Shown here: piece after piece, positions 7,401 to 13,652 of the stretch
How the letters are laid out: every line of letters begins with the position of its first letter
How positions within the stretch are numbered: the first letter of the stretch is position 1
Assembly: GCA_964407285.1 (NCBI GenBank)
Contig: CAYOVG010000174.1
Coordinates: 1 to 14,125, forward strand
DNA from: CAYOVG01 sp964407285
GTDB lineage: Bacteria; Desulfobacterota; Syntrophobacteria; Syntrophobacterales; Syntrophobacteraceae
Length of the DNA: 14,125 nucleotides
Direction: 5' to 3'
Position numbers and translations under genes: made by a program
The notes under the pieces: generated by a model
What the model was told of the DNA's origin: nothing
The model's database searches: none
Seen by the model: only the letters and a program-made list of their open reading frames with translations

Positions 7401-8094
7401 GTCTTTCCATCTCCTCCGCTTCCTTTTGCAGCCGGTCGAGGGATTCTTGCACCGCCCGGAGTCCGGCCTCGTCCATGAGCGAAATCTGCGCGGCGGCTTC
7501 CTTCAGGCGAAGCAGCTTCTTGTTTGCGGCATCCGCCCTGCCGCGGATCGCTTCTTCCAGGTCCGCGACGACTTCCTTTCCCATGATTTTCTCCAGCACC
7601 TCCGCTCGCTCGCTTTCCAGGGCATTCAGGAACGCGGAGAATTCCCCCTGGGCAAGGAGGATCGAGCGGCAGAACCGTTTGAAGTCGAGCCCGGTCAGTT
7701 CGGCCACCTGAACGCGAACCCTGGTCACCCGCTCGTCGAGCATCGTTTCTTCGCCGTTGAGGCTGAAGAGGCGCATCTCGGGGTCCTTCAGCGCGCCGTC
7801 GGTTCTTTGCTGGGACCATTCACTGCGGTACAGTTTCCCGCCGACCGAGAAAACGACCTCGGCGCGGGCGTCGTTCGCCTTCCTGTTCATGACCTCGGCT
7901 TCGGGGTTCCTGAGGCGGGATGTCTCGCCGTAAAGGGCCAGTGTGATGGCGTCCAGGATGCTGGTTTTGCCCGCGCCGTTGGGACCGACCACGGCAAAGA
8001 GGCCGGCGTCCGCCAGGGGAGGCCGGTCGAAGTCGATCTCCCATTCTCCTCTCAGTACGTTTATGTTCTTGAACTTGATGCTAAGAATCTTCAT
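4483..8094 (-). CDS. sbcC: SbcC/Rad50-type SMC-like exonuclease ATPase subunit
   Basis: SbcC is the ATPase arm of the SbcCD nuclease, which opens hairpins, processes blocked DNA ends and helps repair double-strand breaks. The 1203-residue product (E. coli SbcC is 1048) has the expected order: an N-terminal lobe with Walker A GPNGAGKT (37-44) and the Q-loop AQGEFSAFL near 150; a long Glu/Arg/Lys-rich coiled coil; a zinc hook CPLC (Cys586, Cys589) near the middle; a second coiled coil; and a C-terminal lobe with signature LSGGES (1110-1115) and Walker B LFLDEGFGSLD (1139-1149). The ATG at 8094 gives the standard start MKILSIKFKNI, with GGGGTGA upstream as ribosome-binding site. The nuclease partner sbcD, usually just upstream, is not here: the preceding gene is a DUF350 membrane protein ending 135 nt earlier. 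SbcC may be the last gene of that unit or have its own promoter. Confidence 0.94.
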   Translation of the reverse strand: MKILSIKFKNINVLRGEWEIDFDRPPLADAGLFAVVGPNGAGKTSILDAITLALYGETSRLRNPEAEVMNRKANDARAEVVFSVGGKLYRSEWSQQRTDGALKDPEMRLFSLNGEETMLDERVTRVRVQVAELTGLDFKRFCRSILLAQGEFSAFLNALESERAEVLEKIMGKEVVADLEEAIRGRADAANKKLLRLKEAAAQISLMDEAGLRAVQESLDRLQKEAEEMERLLGDLKAREEWHERIEALSASDFDAGQALAEAQTRYIEAQSEFDRTERARKALPFEEDLAAFDGLSAEKETASEELNRTGADIQSHLERIADLEEQLRRNASDLERVRLRLEERGEEMGDVIRRDKEIAEANGQFMEAVSRYEEVERRRKEKIQQQSDIDSEIAETGTNRKELEQWIEDNESNSRIEADIPAMEGGLTRLAELRRKMDEHHTWESAADNALRRAAGNLEQADRKVEKARAKAEKHAARKDARDRRIAELLEDDTLESLTARCEEEITGLDACKGLERIAKKYRKLDGGDDVLGAMARLEGERETLVRSLAAERERLVRMEKDAPWTEIVKRLAPDRSLLNPGGPCPLCGATDHPFVENGPPDTGESDRELESQRSRVDALRKELEDVDGKIAQIRDKVETIRSLDEDWAAARAQAGVDWPLSTPDFVRDEMRSRKAEIRRIKARIRSVRWHGWIAGWWDRALLKSRERLSIEEENRNALREEHASHRKTVDNFENELKSLRDAEEEIKRDLLVLLAVYGEQLPEPGREMSLVQRLKERGESYRRRSREIEMLAERVVELENRKTTLPGEIEELQAQVDALGTEVQAIQDRLAALKTERENLFGDLDPVREQQSMQEAIASLEAESAAVGQELEALQRALEELRAALPGLEDRARKAAAAAEAAERELTEKAVSAGLESIDEIREYLEDVEELEAIERRWQDAEDILAEARLRCEETRNELEAARSEVPAGEHAQGDGESGETVDMVRTGIGEAEARRDALQNEMDAANGLLKRQRDLAAEYGGLLRAIEEQEKVCARASAEQSVLQSHDTAEVNRRLQRLMLENLLERTNRHLEMLSGRYCLRPLPEDGLGLLIEDSLQEKERRSVHTLSGGESFLVSLCLALGLSDLASRDRKIESLFLDEGFGSLDDEMLYKVIAALKGLQATGKMVGIISHIKRLAAEIPVRIQVEREGGDTSRITVTA

Positions 8095-8229
8095 GACGTC
8101 ACCCCACTGGAAGAACTCCCCATGATATTCAACGATCGTTCAGGATCGGAAGACCGGCCCGGTTCCGGTTCGAAAGACCCGGGACGGCCGGGACCGCGGC
8201 GTTCCGGATATTCGGATGCCCAAATCGCC

Positions 8230-8454
8230 TCAATGCACCGCCGCGGCGATGATGATGGATATTCCTATGATCACCGATCCGATGATGATTCCCAAAGCGA
8301 TGTTCTGATCTTCGCTGATTTCCTTCTGAACTGAAAACGGACTTATCTTTTCGATGACGACGTAGGCCAGAACAAACAGGATGATACCGAGCACGCAGTA
8401 AAAAATGGTGCCGGCAATCTGGTCGAGTGCTAGAACTCCGAACGAATTATCCAC
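8230..8454 (-). CDS. Short DUF350 family membrane protein (74 residues)
   Basis: I place the start at a GTG (8454), because a near-perfect AAAGGAGGT sits 6 nt before it and the product then begins with a sensible DNSFGVLAL; upstream ATGs in the same frame run through the FemAB-like gene. The protein has two predicted membrane helices, about 14-33 and 52-72, joined by a short polar loop (KISPFSVQKEISEDQN). The second half, QNIALGIIIGSVIIGISI, is typical of DUF350 (YjfL/UPF0719). Many DUF350 proteins are about 130 residues with two such units; this is the short form. No function is known. Its GTG overlaps the end of the FemAB-like gene (stop at 8447-8449), indicating coupled translation. Confidence 0.85.
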   Translation of the reverse strand: MDNSFGVLALDQIAGTIFYCVLGIILFVLAYVVIEKISPFSVQKEISEDQNIALGIIIGSVIIGISIIIAAAVH

Positions 8455-9505
8455 TGCAGTACCTCCTTTGATTGAATTCGGTCCGGCGCGGTCCCGGCCC
8501 TTCCTGAATATCCATGAGTTTGCGGACCCACAGCGCGGCAATCCGCGGGTAGAGGTAATAGTCGTGAGCCCCCGCCGTCGCCGCGACGCGTCCGCCGAAA
8601 CGTTGCTTGAACTGCGAAAACCGGGCATACGGATGATCGGGGTCGCCGGGAGGCGCTATGCCGAAGAAATCGTAACAACGGCATCCCAGCGCCTTTGCAT
8701 CGCGCATTATACGCCAGTGCAGGGCATACGACGCCATGGCCGACCGGAGAAAGGGCAGGGAGCCTCCATGCAGGAATGTCGCCCGGTCGCCGAAGAAGAC
8801 GGCTATCGCGGCGGAAAGGACCACGCCCCTGTACGATGCGAAGTAGAGCCGCGCCATGGGACGCAGGGTCCGCAGCATGTTGAAGAAGAAGGATTTCGGC
8901 TCTCCGTGGAAGTCGTGCCGCCGGCAGGTAAGTTCGAACAGAAGATAAAAATCTTCCACCGCATCCGGGTTGTCCGTCCAGGAGACTTCGACGCCCTTTC
9001 TGTGCGCGAGCCTTACGTTGTAGCGTCCTTTGGGTTTCATGGACGCCAGGATTGCATCTTCATCCGGGGACAGGTCCACGATGAGGGTCGGGGTCGGCAT
9101 GAGGTCCAGCGGCGCGCGAACGGGCGAGCCCATCCACTCGGGGAGTCGTCCACGGATGAGGGGTTCGATCCGGATCAGGGGAGCCCGCTTTTCCTCGGCG
9201 AAAGACCTGAGTTCCCCAAGGATGAGGTCGGCGGCGCGACGCGCCTTGCCTTCATCCTCCCAGGGCAGGACCGGGCCGTGAGGCGCTTCCAGGAGCGATG
9301 CCCCCGAAGGCGAATCCACGTAGTAGACCAGCGCTCCGGCAACGAGGATGTCCTCGTCGAAAACCCCCAGGCGCAGGACCTGTTGCCCCTCCGCTTCCTT
9401 GAACAGGCTCCATTCCCACGATTGCATGAAACCGCTTTCCGGGGTCCGGGCTATCAGCCTGTTCCAGTCGTCGCGCCGGGTTTGTGAAAGGGGTGTAATA
9501 TTCAT
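8447..9505 (-). CDS. FemAB-type (Fem/peptidyltransferase, GNAT-fold) aminoacyl transferase
   Basis: FemA/FemB/FmhB enzymes transfer amino acids, normally from aminoacyl-tRNA, to an amine acceptor such as the peptide of lipid II; other members aminoacylate small molecules or lipids. The 352-residue product has the two tandem acetyltransferase-like halves of the family (about 1-150 and 155-340). Family hallmarks are MKPKGRYNVRLAHRKGVEV (156-174), the second-half strand HGGSLPFLR, and the C-terminal YDFFGIAPPG plus FKQRFGG (278-305). It lacks the coiled-coil arm found in staphylococcal FemA. There is no signal peptide or membrane segment, so it should be cytoplasmic. The ATG at 9505 lies 21 nt after the preceding stop, with GGAG about 10 nt before it. 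The setting with an aminopropyltransferase suggests the acceptor may be a polyamine or polyamine-like group rather than a peptidoglycan bridge; this is an inference, and a PEP-CTERM/exosortase-type FemAB is an alternative. Confidence 0.87.
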   Translation of the reverse strand: MNITPLSQTRRDDWNRLIARTPESGFMQSWEWSLFKEAEGQQVLRLGVFDEDILVAGALVYYVDSPSGASLLEAPHGPVLPWEDEGKARRAADLILGELRSFAEEKRAPLIRIEPLIRGRLPEWMGSPVRAPLDLMPTPTLIVDLSPDEDAILASMKPKGRYNVRLAHRKGVEVSWTDNPDAVEDFYLLFELTCRRHDFHGEPKSFFFNMLRTLRPMARLYFASYRGVVLSAAIAVFFGDRATFLHGGSLPFLRSAMASYALHWRIMRDAKALGCRCYDFFGIAPPGDPDHPYARFSQFKQRFGGRVAATAGAHDYYLYPRIAALWVRKLMDIQEGPGPRRTEFNQRRYCSG

Positions 9506-9526
9506 ATGGGCCGGGCTCCATTTCCC

Positions 9527-11539
9527 TTATCTGGGGGGTGTCTTGAGTTCCTTGAGCAACCGGACGGCAGCGGGGTCCAAACCCGGAGGGGTCTTGAGCA
9601 CAATATCGTTCAGGAGACGGTCGACGGCGGAATCCGGTTGAGCCACCGGGAAGCCCTTGCCGCGGTATTTCCCCCACGGGTAGATGTTCCAGCCCCTGGC
9701 TTTCAAACCCAACAGCACGCCTTCGGCCGAAACATGGATACCCGGAGCCAGGTAGTGGGACCCCGGCGGAGGGTTGTTTTCCGAATGGTACCCTTCGAAG
9801 CGAAGGAGCACGGCCGAAAGGGCCGAACGGATTTCGCCGAGGTGGGTGAGTTCGAGGGATTCCCTGTCCGCATCTCCGCTCACGGGCCTCAGCGGAGTCG
9901 TCCAATCCACCCACTGCCGGTATCCGCCGATCGTCTTGTCGAGGGCGGCTAACTGGAGCGATGCGTTCTTGATCAGAAAACCGACGATAGGGTCGTTGGG
10001 CATGAAGGTCGTCCGTTGCGACTCGTCTCCCTCCTGGATGAGGGTAAACCCGTCCGGTCTGATCAGGTAGTAGAAGCCGGGATACCGGGGGGAAACGAGG
10101 AATGCGCGGCCGGAGGGCGTAAGGAACAGATCATCGGCGATGGAATAGAAGAGCGCTTCCCAGCCGGGGGGATCGTCATCGGTCGAAACCCGTCTCAGAG
10201 GGTACGGTTTCCCTTCCATGCTTACCGCGCTGTCGGGATTGGCGACCTGCAAATGCTTGCAGTGGAAAGGGGTGCGGGGGGCAAGGGACACCAGGGACAT
10301 GGGCGTGAACGCGTTGAAAGGATCGTAGTCGGATGAAGACGACGATGAGGAACCCTTCCCGTAGGCGCTGTCGGGATAGGCCAGGTTCAAAAGGGTTATG
10401 ACGACCAGGAGCACGCAGATGAGTTGGCCGGCGCGCTCCAGGTTGAAAACCTTTTCCTTGAGCAGGGCGGGAAGTTCGGCGCGAAGTTTTCCGAATTGTT
10501 CCCGTACCGAATCCGAAAGGCCATGGAGCTTTCGGCCGATTTCCTCGAAGAGCCTGTCGAGGTCCATGGAGCGCAGGACCTTGACCATTACGGCAATCCA
10601 GTCCTGGTCGAATCGCACGGCGAAATCGGGGGACCCGACGATGTCCTGGAGGTCACGCAAGGGATGGTTGCGAGAGAAGTCCACCTCGGCGTCGGAGTTG
10701 CGGCGGATGGTCATGGGCATGCCGAGCAGGCAGAGAAAGTCCGAAGGAGACTTGATTTCGTGGCCCAGTTGAATGCCGGCCCACACGCTGTCCGCCGGAA
10801 ATTTGAGACTTGAGAAGAGACTGGATTTCCGTGCGAACCTTGCTCCGGGCACGGGACGCCAGGCATCGAATTCGTCCGCGCCGATCTCGCGTGGTGACGC
10901 CAGGAAGAAACCCCACCTGTCATAGCCGTGAGCCAGGAAAGAGGGAATGCTCAGGTGGAGCGGCTTGGGAGGCAATCCGGCGCGGTCGAGAGTTTTGAAT
11001 GCGGACCAGTAGGCGCAGGCCTGGCGCGTCGGTGAAAGAGCATTGAAACTGAGCAGTCCGTGCCCTTGCAGGCGTTCTTTGATCCTGCCGAAAAAATCGG
11101 CCGTGAAGAACCTGGCCCCCGACATGGCGTCGGGGAAGGTCAGGTCGACCACGATCAGATCGTAGGCGGGCGCGGGGGATTCGAGGTATTTTACGGCGTC
11201 GCCGATGCGGATGGACACCCTCGGGTCGTCCAGCGCATTCCGGTTGAGGGCCGCGAATGCCGTCCGCGCGTGCTCGATGACGCCCGGGTCGTGGTCCACG
11301 AGGTCGATCCGGGCGCACCGGTTGAAGTGGAGCAGTTCCCGCGCCGCAAGACCATCCCCGCCGCCGAGGATCAGCGCGCGCCAATCCGACGAGACTCTCC
11401 CGTCGAGAATCCCCGCCGCGGGGTGCGTCAGCATCTCGTGATAGATGTATTCATCGCGCGACGAGAACTGTAGCCACCCGTCGATGTAAAAAAGAAGGTC
11501 TTCGCCGGTCCTGGTCAGGTTCAATCTCTGTTGCGCCAC
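9527..11539 (-). CDS. Spermidine-synthase-like aminopropyltransferase domain fused to a membrane anchor and an unrecognised C-terminal domain
   Basis: Residues ~10-215 match the SpeE Rossmann fold: IDGWLQFSSRDEYIYHEML (19-37) with the conserved DExxYHE, the SAM-type loop LILGGGDG (56-63), VDHDP (81-85), GDA (113-115) and VVDLTFPD (130-137) at the catalytic Asp position. SpeE enzymes move an aminopropyl group from decarboxylated S-adenosylmethionine to putrescine or another amine. The usual N-terminal beta domain is shortened. A middle region (~220-370) ends in a single membrane helix (about 371-388), then a serine run (397-403) and about 270 residues I cannot place. Basic residues before the helix suggest the catalytic domain is cytoplasmic and the tail periplasmic. 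The start is a GTG at 11539, after GGAGAGG, overlapping the upstream gene by 19 nt. No S-adenosylmethionine decarboxylase gene is in the window. A non-polyamine methyltransferase role cannot be excluded. Confidence 0.88.
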   Translation of the reverse strand: MAQQRLNLTRTGEDLLFYIDGWLQFSSRDEYIYHEMLTHPAAGILDGRVSSDWRALILGGGDGLAARELLHFNRCARIDLVDHDPGVIEHARTAFAALNRNALDDPRVSIRIGDAVKYLESPAPAYDLIVVDLTFPDAMSGARFFTADFFGRIKERLQGHGLLSFNALSPTRQACAYWSAFKTLDRAGLPPKPLHLSIPSFLAHGYDRWGFFLASPREIGADEFDAWRPVPGARFARKSSLFSSLKFPADSVWAGIQLGHEIKSPSDFLCLLGMPMTIRRNSDAEVDFSRNHPLRDLQDIVGSPDFAVRFDQDWIAVMVKVLRSMDLDRLFEEIGRKLHGLSDSVREQFGKLRAELPALLKEKVFNLERAGQLICVLLVVITLLNLAYPDSAYGKGSSSSSSSDYDPFNAFTPMSLVSLAPRTPFHCKHLQVANPDSAVSMEGKPYPLRRVSTDDDPPGWEALFYSIADDLFLTPSGRAFLVSPRYPGFYYLIRPDGFTLIQEGDESQRTTFMPNDPIVGFLIKNASLQLAALDKTIGGYRQWVDWTTPLRPVSGDADRESLELTHLGEIRSALSAVLLRFEGYHSENNPPPGSHYLAPGIHVSAEGVLLGLKARGWNIYPWGKYRGKGFPVAQPDSAVDRLLNDIVLKTPPGLDPAAVRLLKELKTPPR

Positions 11540-12642
11540 ATCCTCTCCGTCAGAAGAATAAGTCCGAATGACAGACTCGAAATGATGAGCGGAAGCACGG
11601 AGGCCATCATCAATTCGTACACTTCAAAAGGTTTCGGAGCGTAATGGAAATACATTCTAAAACTATACAGCCATACGACGGGCAGGACCCCGCCCCACGC
11701 CGTGAACGTCGGCGTCTCGTCGTCCGGGATCTCGAATTTCCGAAGAATGAGCGTTGGAATGAGCGCCGACAGAAAAGCGCAGACCGCGCAGATAATCCAA
11801 AACGACGTCAGGTTGATGAGAAAGGTCGGAATAGCGCACGCCATTCCCGTCGCGGCGCAGATGCCCCAGGCAAGAGGAGTGTAACTGCGGGCGAGCATGA
11901 CGACGAGCAGCGCCGGAACGGCGAGATAGAGCACGTTATCCAGCCCGGCGCCGATGACGAAGAAGAAAAACGAGGGCATCCCGATGAGCGCCGCCACGTG
12001 CTTCAGTTTGAAAGCGGGTTCCACCCGGTAGAGTCCGCGGAGCGGTTTCGACTCCGAAACGGTATGGTTCGAGCGGGGGAGATCGAGTTGCAGTTCCGCG
12101 GGGTCGATTATTTCTCCATCGTAGGCTTCAGGATAATCCCGGCCGTCGTCTTTCCAGATTTCCACGGCCAGGTTGCGCTTCCCGGATTCGTTCAGGTAAT
12201 CCCAGGTTACTTTGGTCGCGGTATCCCCGTCGCTGTTGTGCATCAGACCGACGTTCTTGCCCTTGAACCGGTATTCGGTCCCTTTGTACCTGACCCGTGG
12301 CGGAGGCGCTTTCGGAAAGCCGGTTTCGGTAAAAGGGGTCCATTCCTTCCATTCGACCAGGAAATCGACGGAATTGAGGGGGACCTGCTTTGTCCAGATC
12401 CAGTACTCCTTCACTTCCGATTCCAGATTTTCCTCGGTCCGGAGCAAAAAAGCGGTGTTCCCCCCGTGGGTGGAAACAGTCCACTGGGTTTCCTTGAACG
12501 AGGAGGACACGGGGTAGGCGTCTTCCCGCTTCACGCGCCATCTCGTTCCCCGGAAAGTGATGTACTTCCCCTTCTTGATAAGACCTTCCAGCGCCATATC
12601 GATCGGGTCCGCATCCGTGATAATGTTCGAGTACGTATACAT
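11521..12642 (-). CDS. Membrane protein with DUF4178-like N-terminal region and a multi-helix C-terminal half
   Basis: This 373-residue protein is the first gene of the four-gene unit. The soluble N-terminal part (1-205) seems to hold two similar beta-rich units, one around ITFRGTRWRVKRE (28-40) and one around VRYKGTEYRFKGK (117-129), in the style of DUF4178; this family call is from pattern memory and could be wrong. The C-terminal part has about six predicted membrane helices (roughly 214-231, 234-251, 257-276, 279-300, 315-333, 342-364), and the protein ends with a basic ERMWRNRD. The function is unknown; it may serve as a membrane platform for the downstream enzymes. The ATG at 12642 is the first in frame, but only a weak purine stretch precedes it. 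Its stop codon lies inside the start region of the next gene. Confidence 0.75.
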   Translation of the reverse strand: MYTYSNIITDADPIDMALEGLIKKGKYITFRGTRWRVKREDAYPVSSSFKETQWTVSTHGGNTAFLLRTEENLESEVKEYWIWTKQVPLNSVDFLVEWKEWTPFTETGFPKAPPPRVRYKGTEYRFKGKNVGLMHNSDGDTATKVTWDYLNESGKRNLAVEIWKDDGRDYPEAYDGEIIDPAELQLDLPRSNHTVSESKPLRGLYRVEPAFKLKHVAALIGMPSFFFFVIGAGLDNVLYLAVPALLVVMLARSYTPLAWGICAATGMACAIPTFLINLTSFWIICAVCAFLSALIPTLILRKFEIPDDETPTFTAWGGVLPVVWLYSFRMYFHYAPKPFEVYELMMASVLPLIISSLSFGLILLTERMWRNRD

Positions 12643-12937
12643 GGATCTTTCGGATCGAGCACTTCAGTAGCGCCCGAGGTTATCACAGATGCCTGTTGAA
12701 TAAAAGCACAATGTGGAAGAGGAGAGGCGGGGAGAAAGCGGGATTGGGAAGAGGAGGGGGACGGTAGGGAGTGGGATGCGCTTTCACATGAGTTCCCATA
12801 CCTGGCGTTGCATCCGATTGAGTGATTAAATGAATACTTGACGGCCCAACGGAAGAGCGTCGGCCGGCAGCGGAAGGATTCGCGAAGCCCCGGTCGGGCG
12901 TTGCGCCCCCATTCATTTCCCGGACTACGGAAGAATA
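12643..12937. promoter_or_regulatory. Divergent promoter region between the DUF4178-like and PAP2 genes
   Basis: This 295-bp stretch must carry the start signals for both divergent units. On the reverse strand, TTGTGC near 12705 and TGTGAT near 12685 could form a weak promoter. On the plus strand, TTGCAT near 12810 is a weak -35 without a good -10. Neither is convincing. The middle is a purine-rich tract (12717-12775) with a G-quadruplex motif, and a small perfect hairpin GGGCG-TTG-CGCCC lies at 12896-12908 in the PAP2 leader. Confidence 0.4.
12729..12775 (+). repeat. G-quadruplex-forming motif with six G-runs
   Basis: Six runs of three or more G occur in 47 nt, with loops of 7, 3, 7, 6 and 3 nt, so every consecutive group of four runs meets the standard G3+N1-7 pattern. 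The surrounding 12717-12775 is almost entirely purine on this strand. It lies in the shared upstream region of two divergent genes: the G-strand is the non-template strand for the PAP2 gene and the template strand for the DUF4178-like operon. A regulatory effect is possible but not shown. Confidence 0.7.
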
Positions 12938-13585
12938 ATGAAAAAATACCTTGTCGGTTTCATCGTCGCGGTGTGCGGCGTGGTCTTCAGCCGTTACTAC
13001 CTGGATACCAGGGTGGCGAGGCTGGCGGACCATGCCATGAGAGATTATGCCGGTATCTCCACAAGCAGCTATAAGATCCCGGACGTACTGGGAGTTTTCT
13101 CGTTTGTCGCGGCCGGCCTGAGCGGGGTGGTTTGGCTGTTCATGACATACAGGAAATCCGACAGCGCCTGGAAGCGGTTCTTTCTGCATCTGGCGATACT
13201 CCTGCCCACACTGCTGGTCCTGACGTCCGTTCTCAAGTTCGTGTTCGGGGGCGCCGGTCCCAGGGGGTGGTTGCGCCATCCCGGCATGTATGGCTTTCAC
13301 TGGATGGACGGCGGCGGAATTTATAATGCATTCCCTTCGGGGCATATGGTTGTGGCCGCGGCCCTGGTATCATGCCTTTGGAGGTTTCTTCCGGGTTACC
13401 GTTATGCCGGAGTCGCCCTTCCGACGGTCCTGGCGGCGGCTCTCATCGTGACCGGGTACCACTTCGTCAGCGATCTGATAGCCGGCCTGTATATCGGCTT
13501 TCTCGTCGAAGCGGCGCTATTCGGAATCGAGGATTTGCCTGCGGAATGCAAATGCAGAGTTGTCCGAATGGAGCAAAAGCGCTAA
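12938..13585 (+). CDS. PAP2-superfamily membrane phosphatase
   Basis: PAP2 enzymes remove phosphate from lipid phosphates such as phosphatidic acid, phosphatidylglycerol phosphate or undecaprenyl pyrophosphate, with the active site facing the periplasm. The 215-residue product has a hydrophobic N-terminus (about 4-20) and helices near 50-70, 82-100, 137-150, 157-173 and 180-197. The second motif FPSGH (132-136) and the third-motif core HFVSD (His175, Asp179) are present. The first motif is altered: Lys100 is followed by a PR pair at 108-109 instead of K-x6-RP. In the third motif the usual Arg six residues before His175 is Leu169. It may therefore be a divergent lipid phosphatase or have reduced activity. 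GGAAG about 6 nt before the ATG is a good ribosome-binding site. The PlsC-type gene follows 67 nt later on the same strand. Confidence 0.9.
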   Translation: MKKYLVGFIVAVCGVVFSRYYLDTRVARLADHAMRDYAGISTSSYKIPDVLGVFSFVAAGLSGVVWLFMTYRKSDSAWKRFFLHLAILLPTLLVLTSVLKFVFGGAGPRGWLRHPGMYGFHWMDGGGIYNAFPSGHMVVAAALVSCLWRFLPGYRYAGVALPTVLAAALIVTGYHFVSDLIAGLYIGFLVEAALFGIEDLPAECKCRVVRMEQKR

Positions 13586-13598
13586 TATGTCCCCGGTT

Positions 13599-13648
13599 GA
13601 ACCCCGTAACCTCTAACCCGCAACCCTTAACCCGGAATTCTGAACCTG
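13599..13648 (+). repeat. Telomere-like 7-nt repeat (YAACCYN) upstream of the plsC-type gene
   Basis: After GAACCCCG, the units TAACCTC, TAACCCG, CAACCCT and TAACCCG follow in exact 7-nt register (13607-13634), then the weaker GAATTCT and GAACCTG in the same register. It fills the gap between the PAP2 stop and the next start codon and leaves no clear Shine-Dalgarno sequence for the downstream gene. Confidence 0.7.
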
Positions 13649-13652
13649 AACT

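Noticed and set aside
8091..8123. Ten-codon mini-ORF ending in an ATGA overlap with the sbcC start
   Set aside because: The overlap looks like translational coupling, but there is no ribosome-binding site before its ATG, the peptide is serine-rich and featureless, and the upstream extension of the frame resembles no SbcD C-terminus.
6769..8334. 521-codon plus-strand open frame, and a 381-codon one at 4369-5514, opposite sbcC
   Set aside because: Both are shadows of the sbcC coiled-coil coding sequence; the biased codons of Glu/Arg/Leu-rich repeats leave the antisense frame open.
12683..13345. 220-codon minus-strand frame opposite the PAP2 gene and its upstream region
   Set aside because: It covers the G-run tract and is antisense to a gene with clear PAP2 motifs; its composition is not protein-like.
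13599..13648. CRISPR-like array
   Set aside because: Units are only 7 nt with no spacers, so this is a tandem simple repeat.
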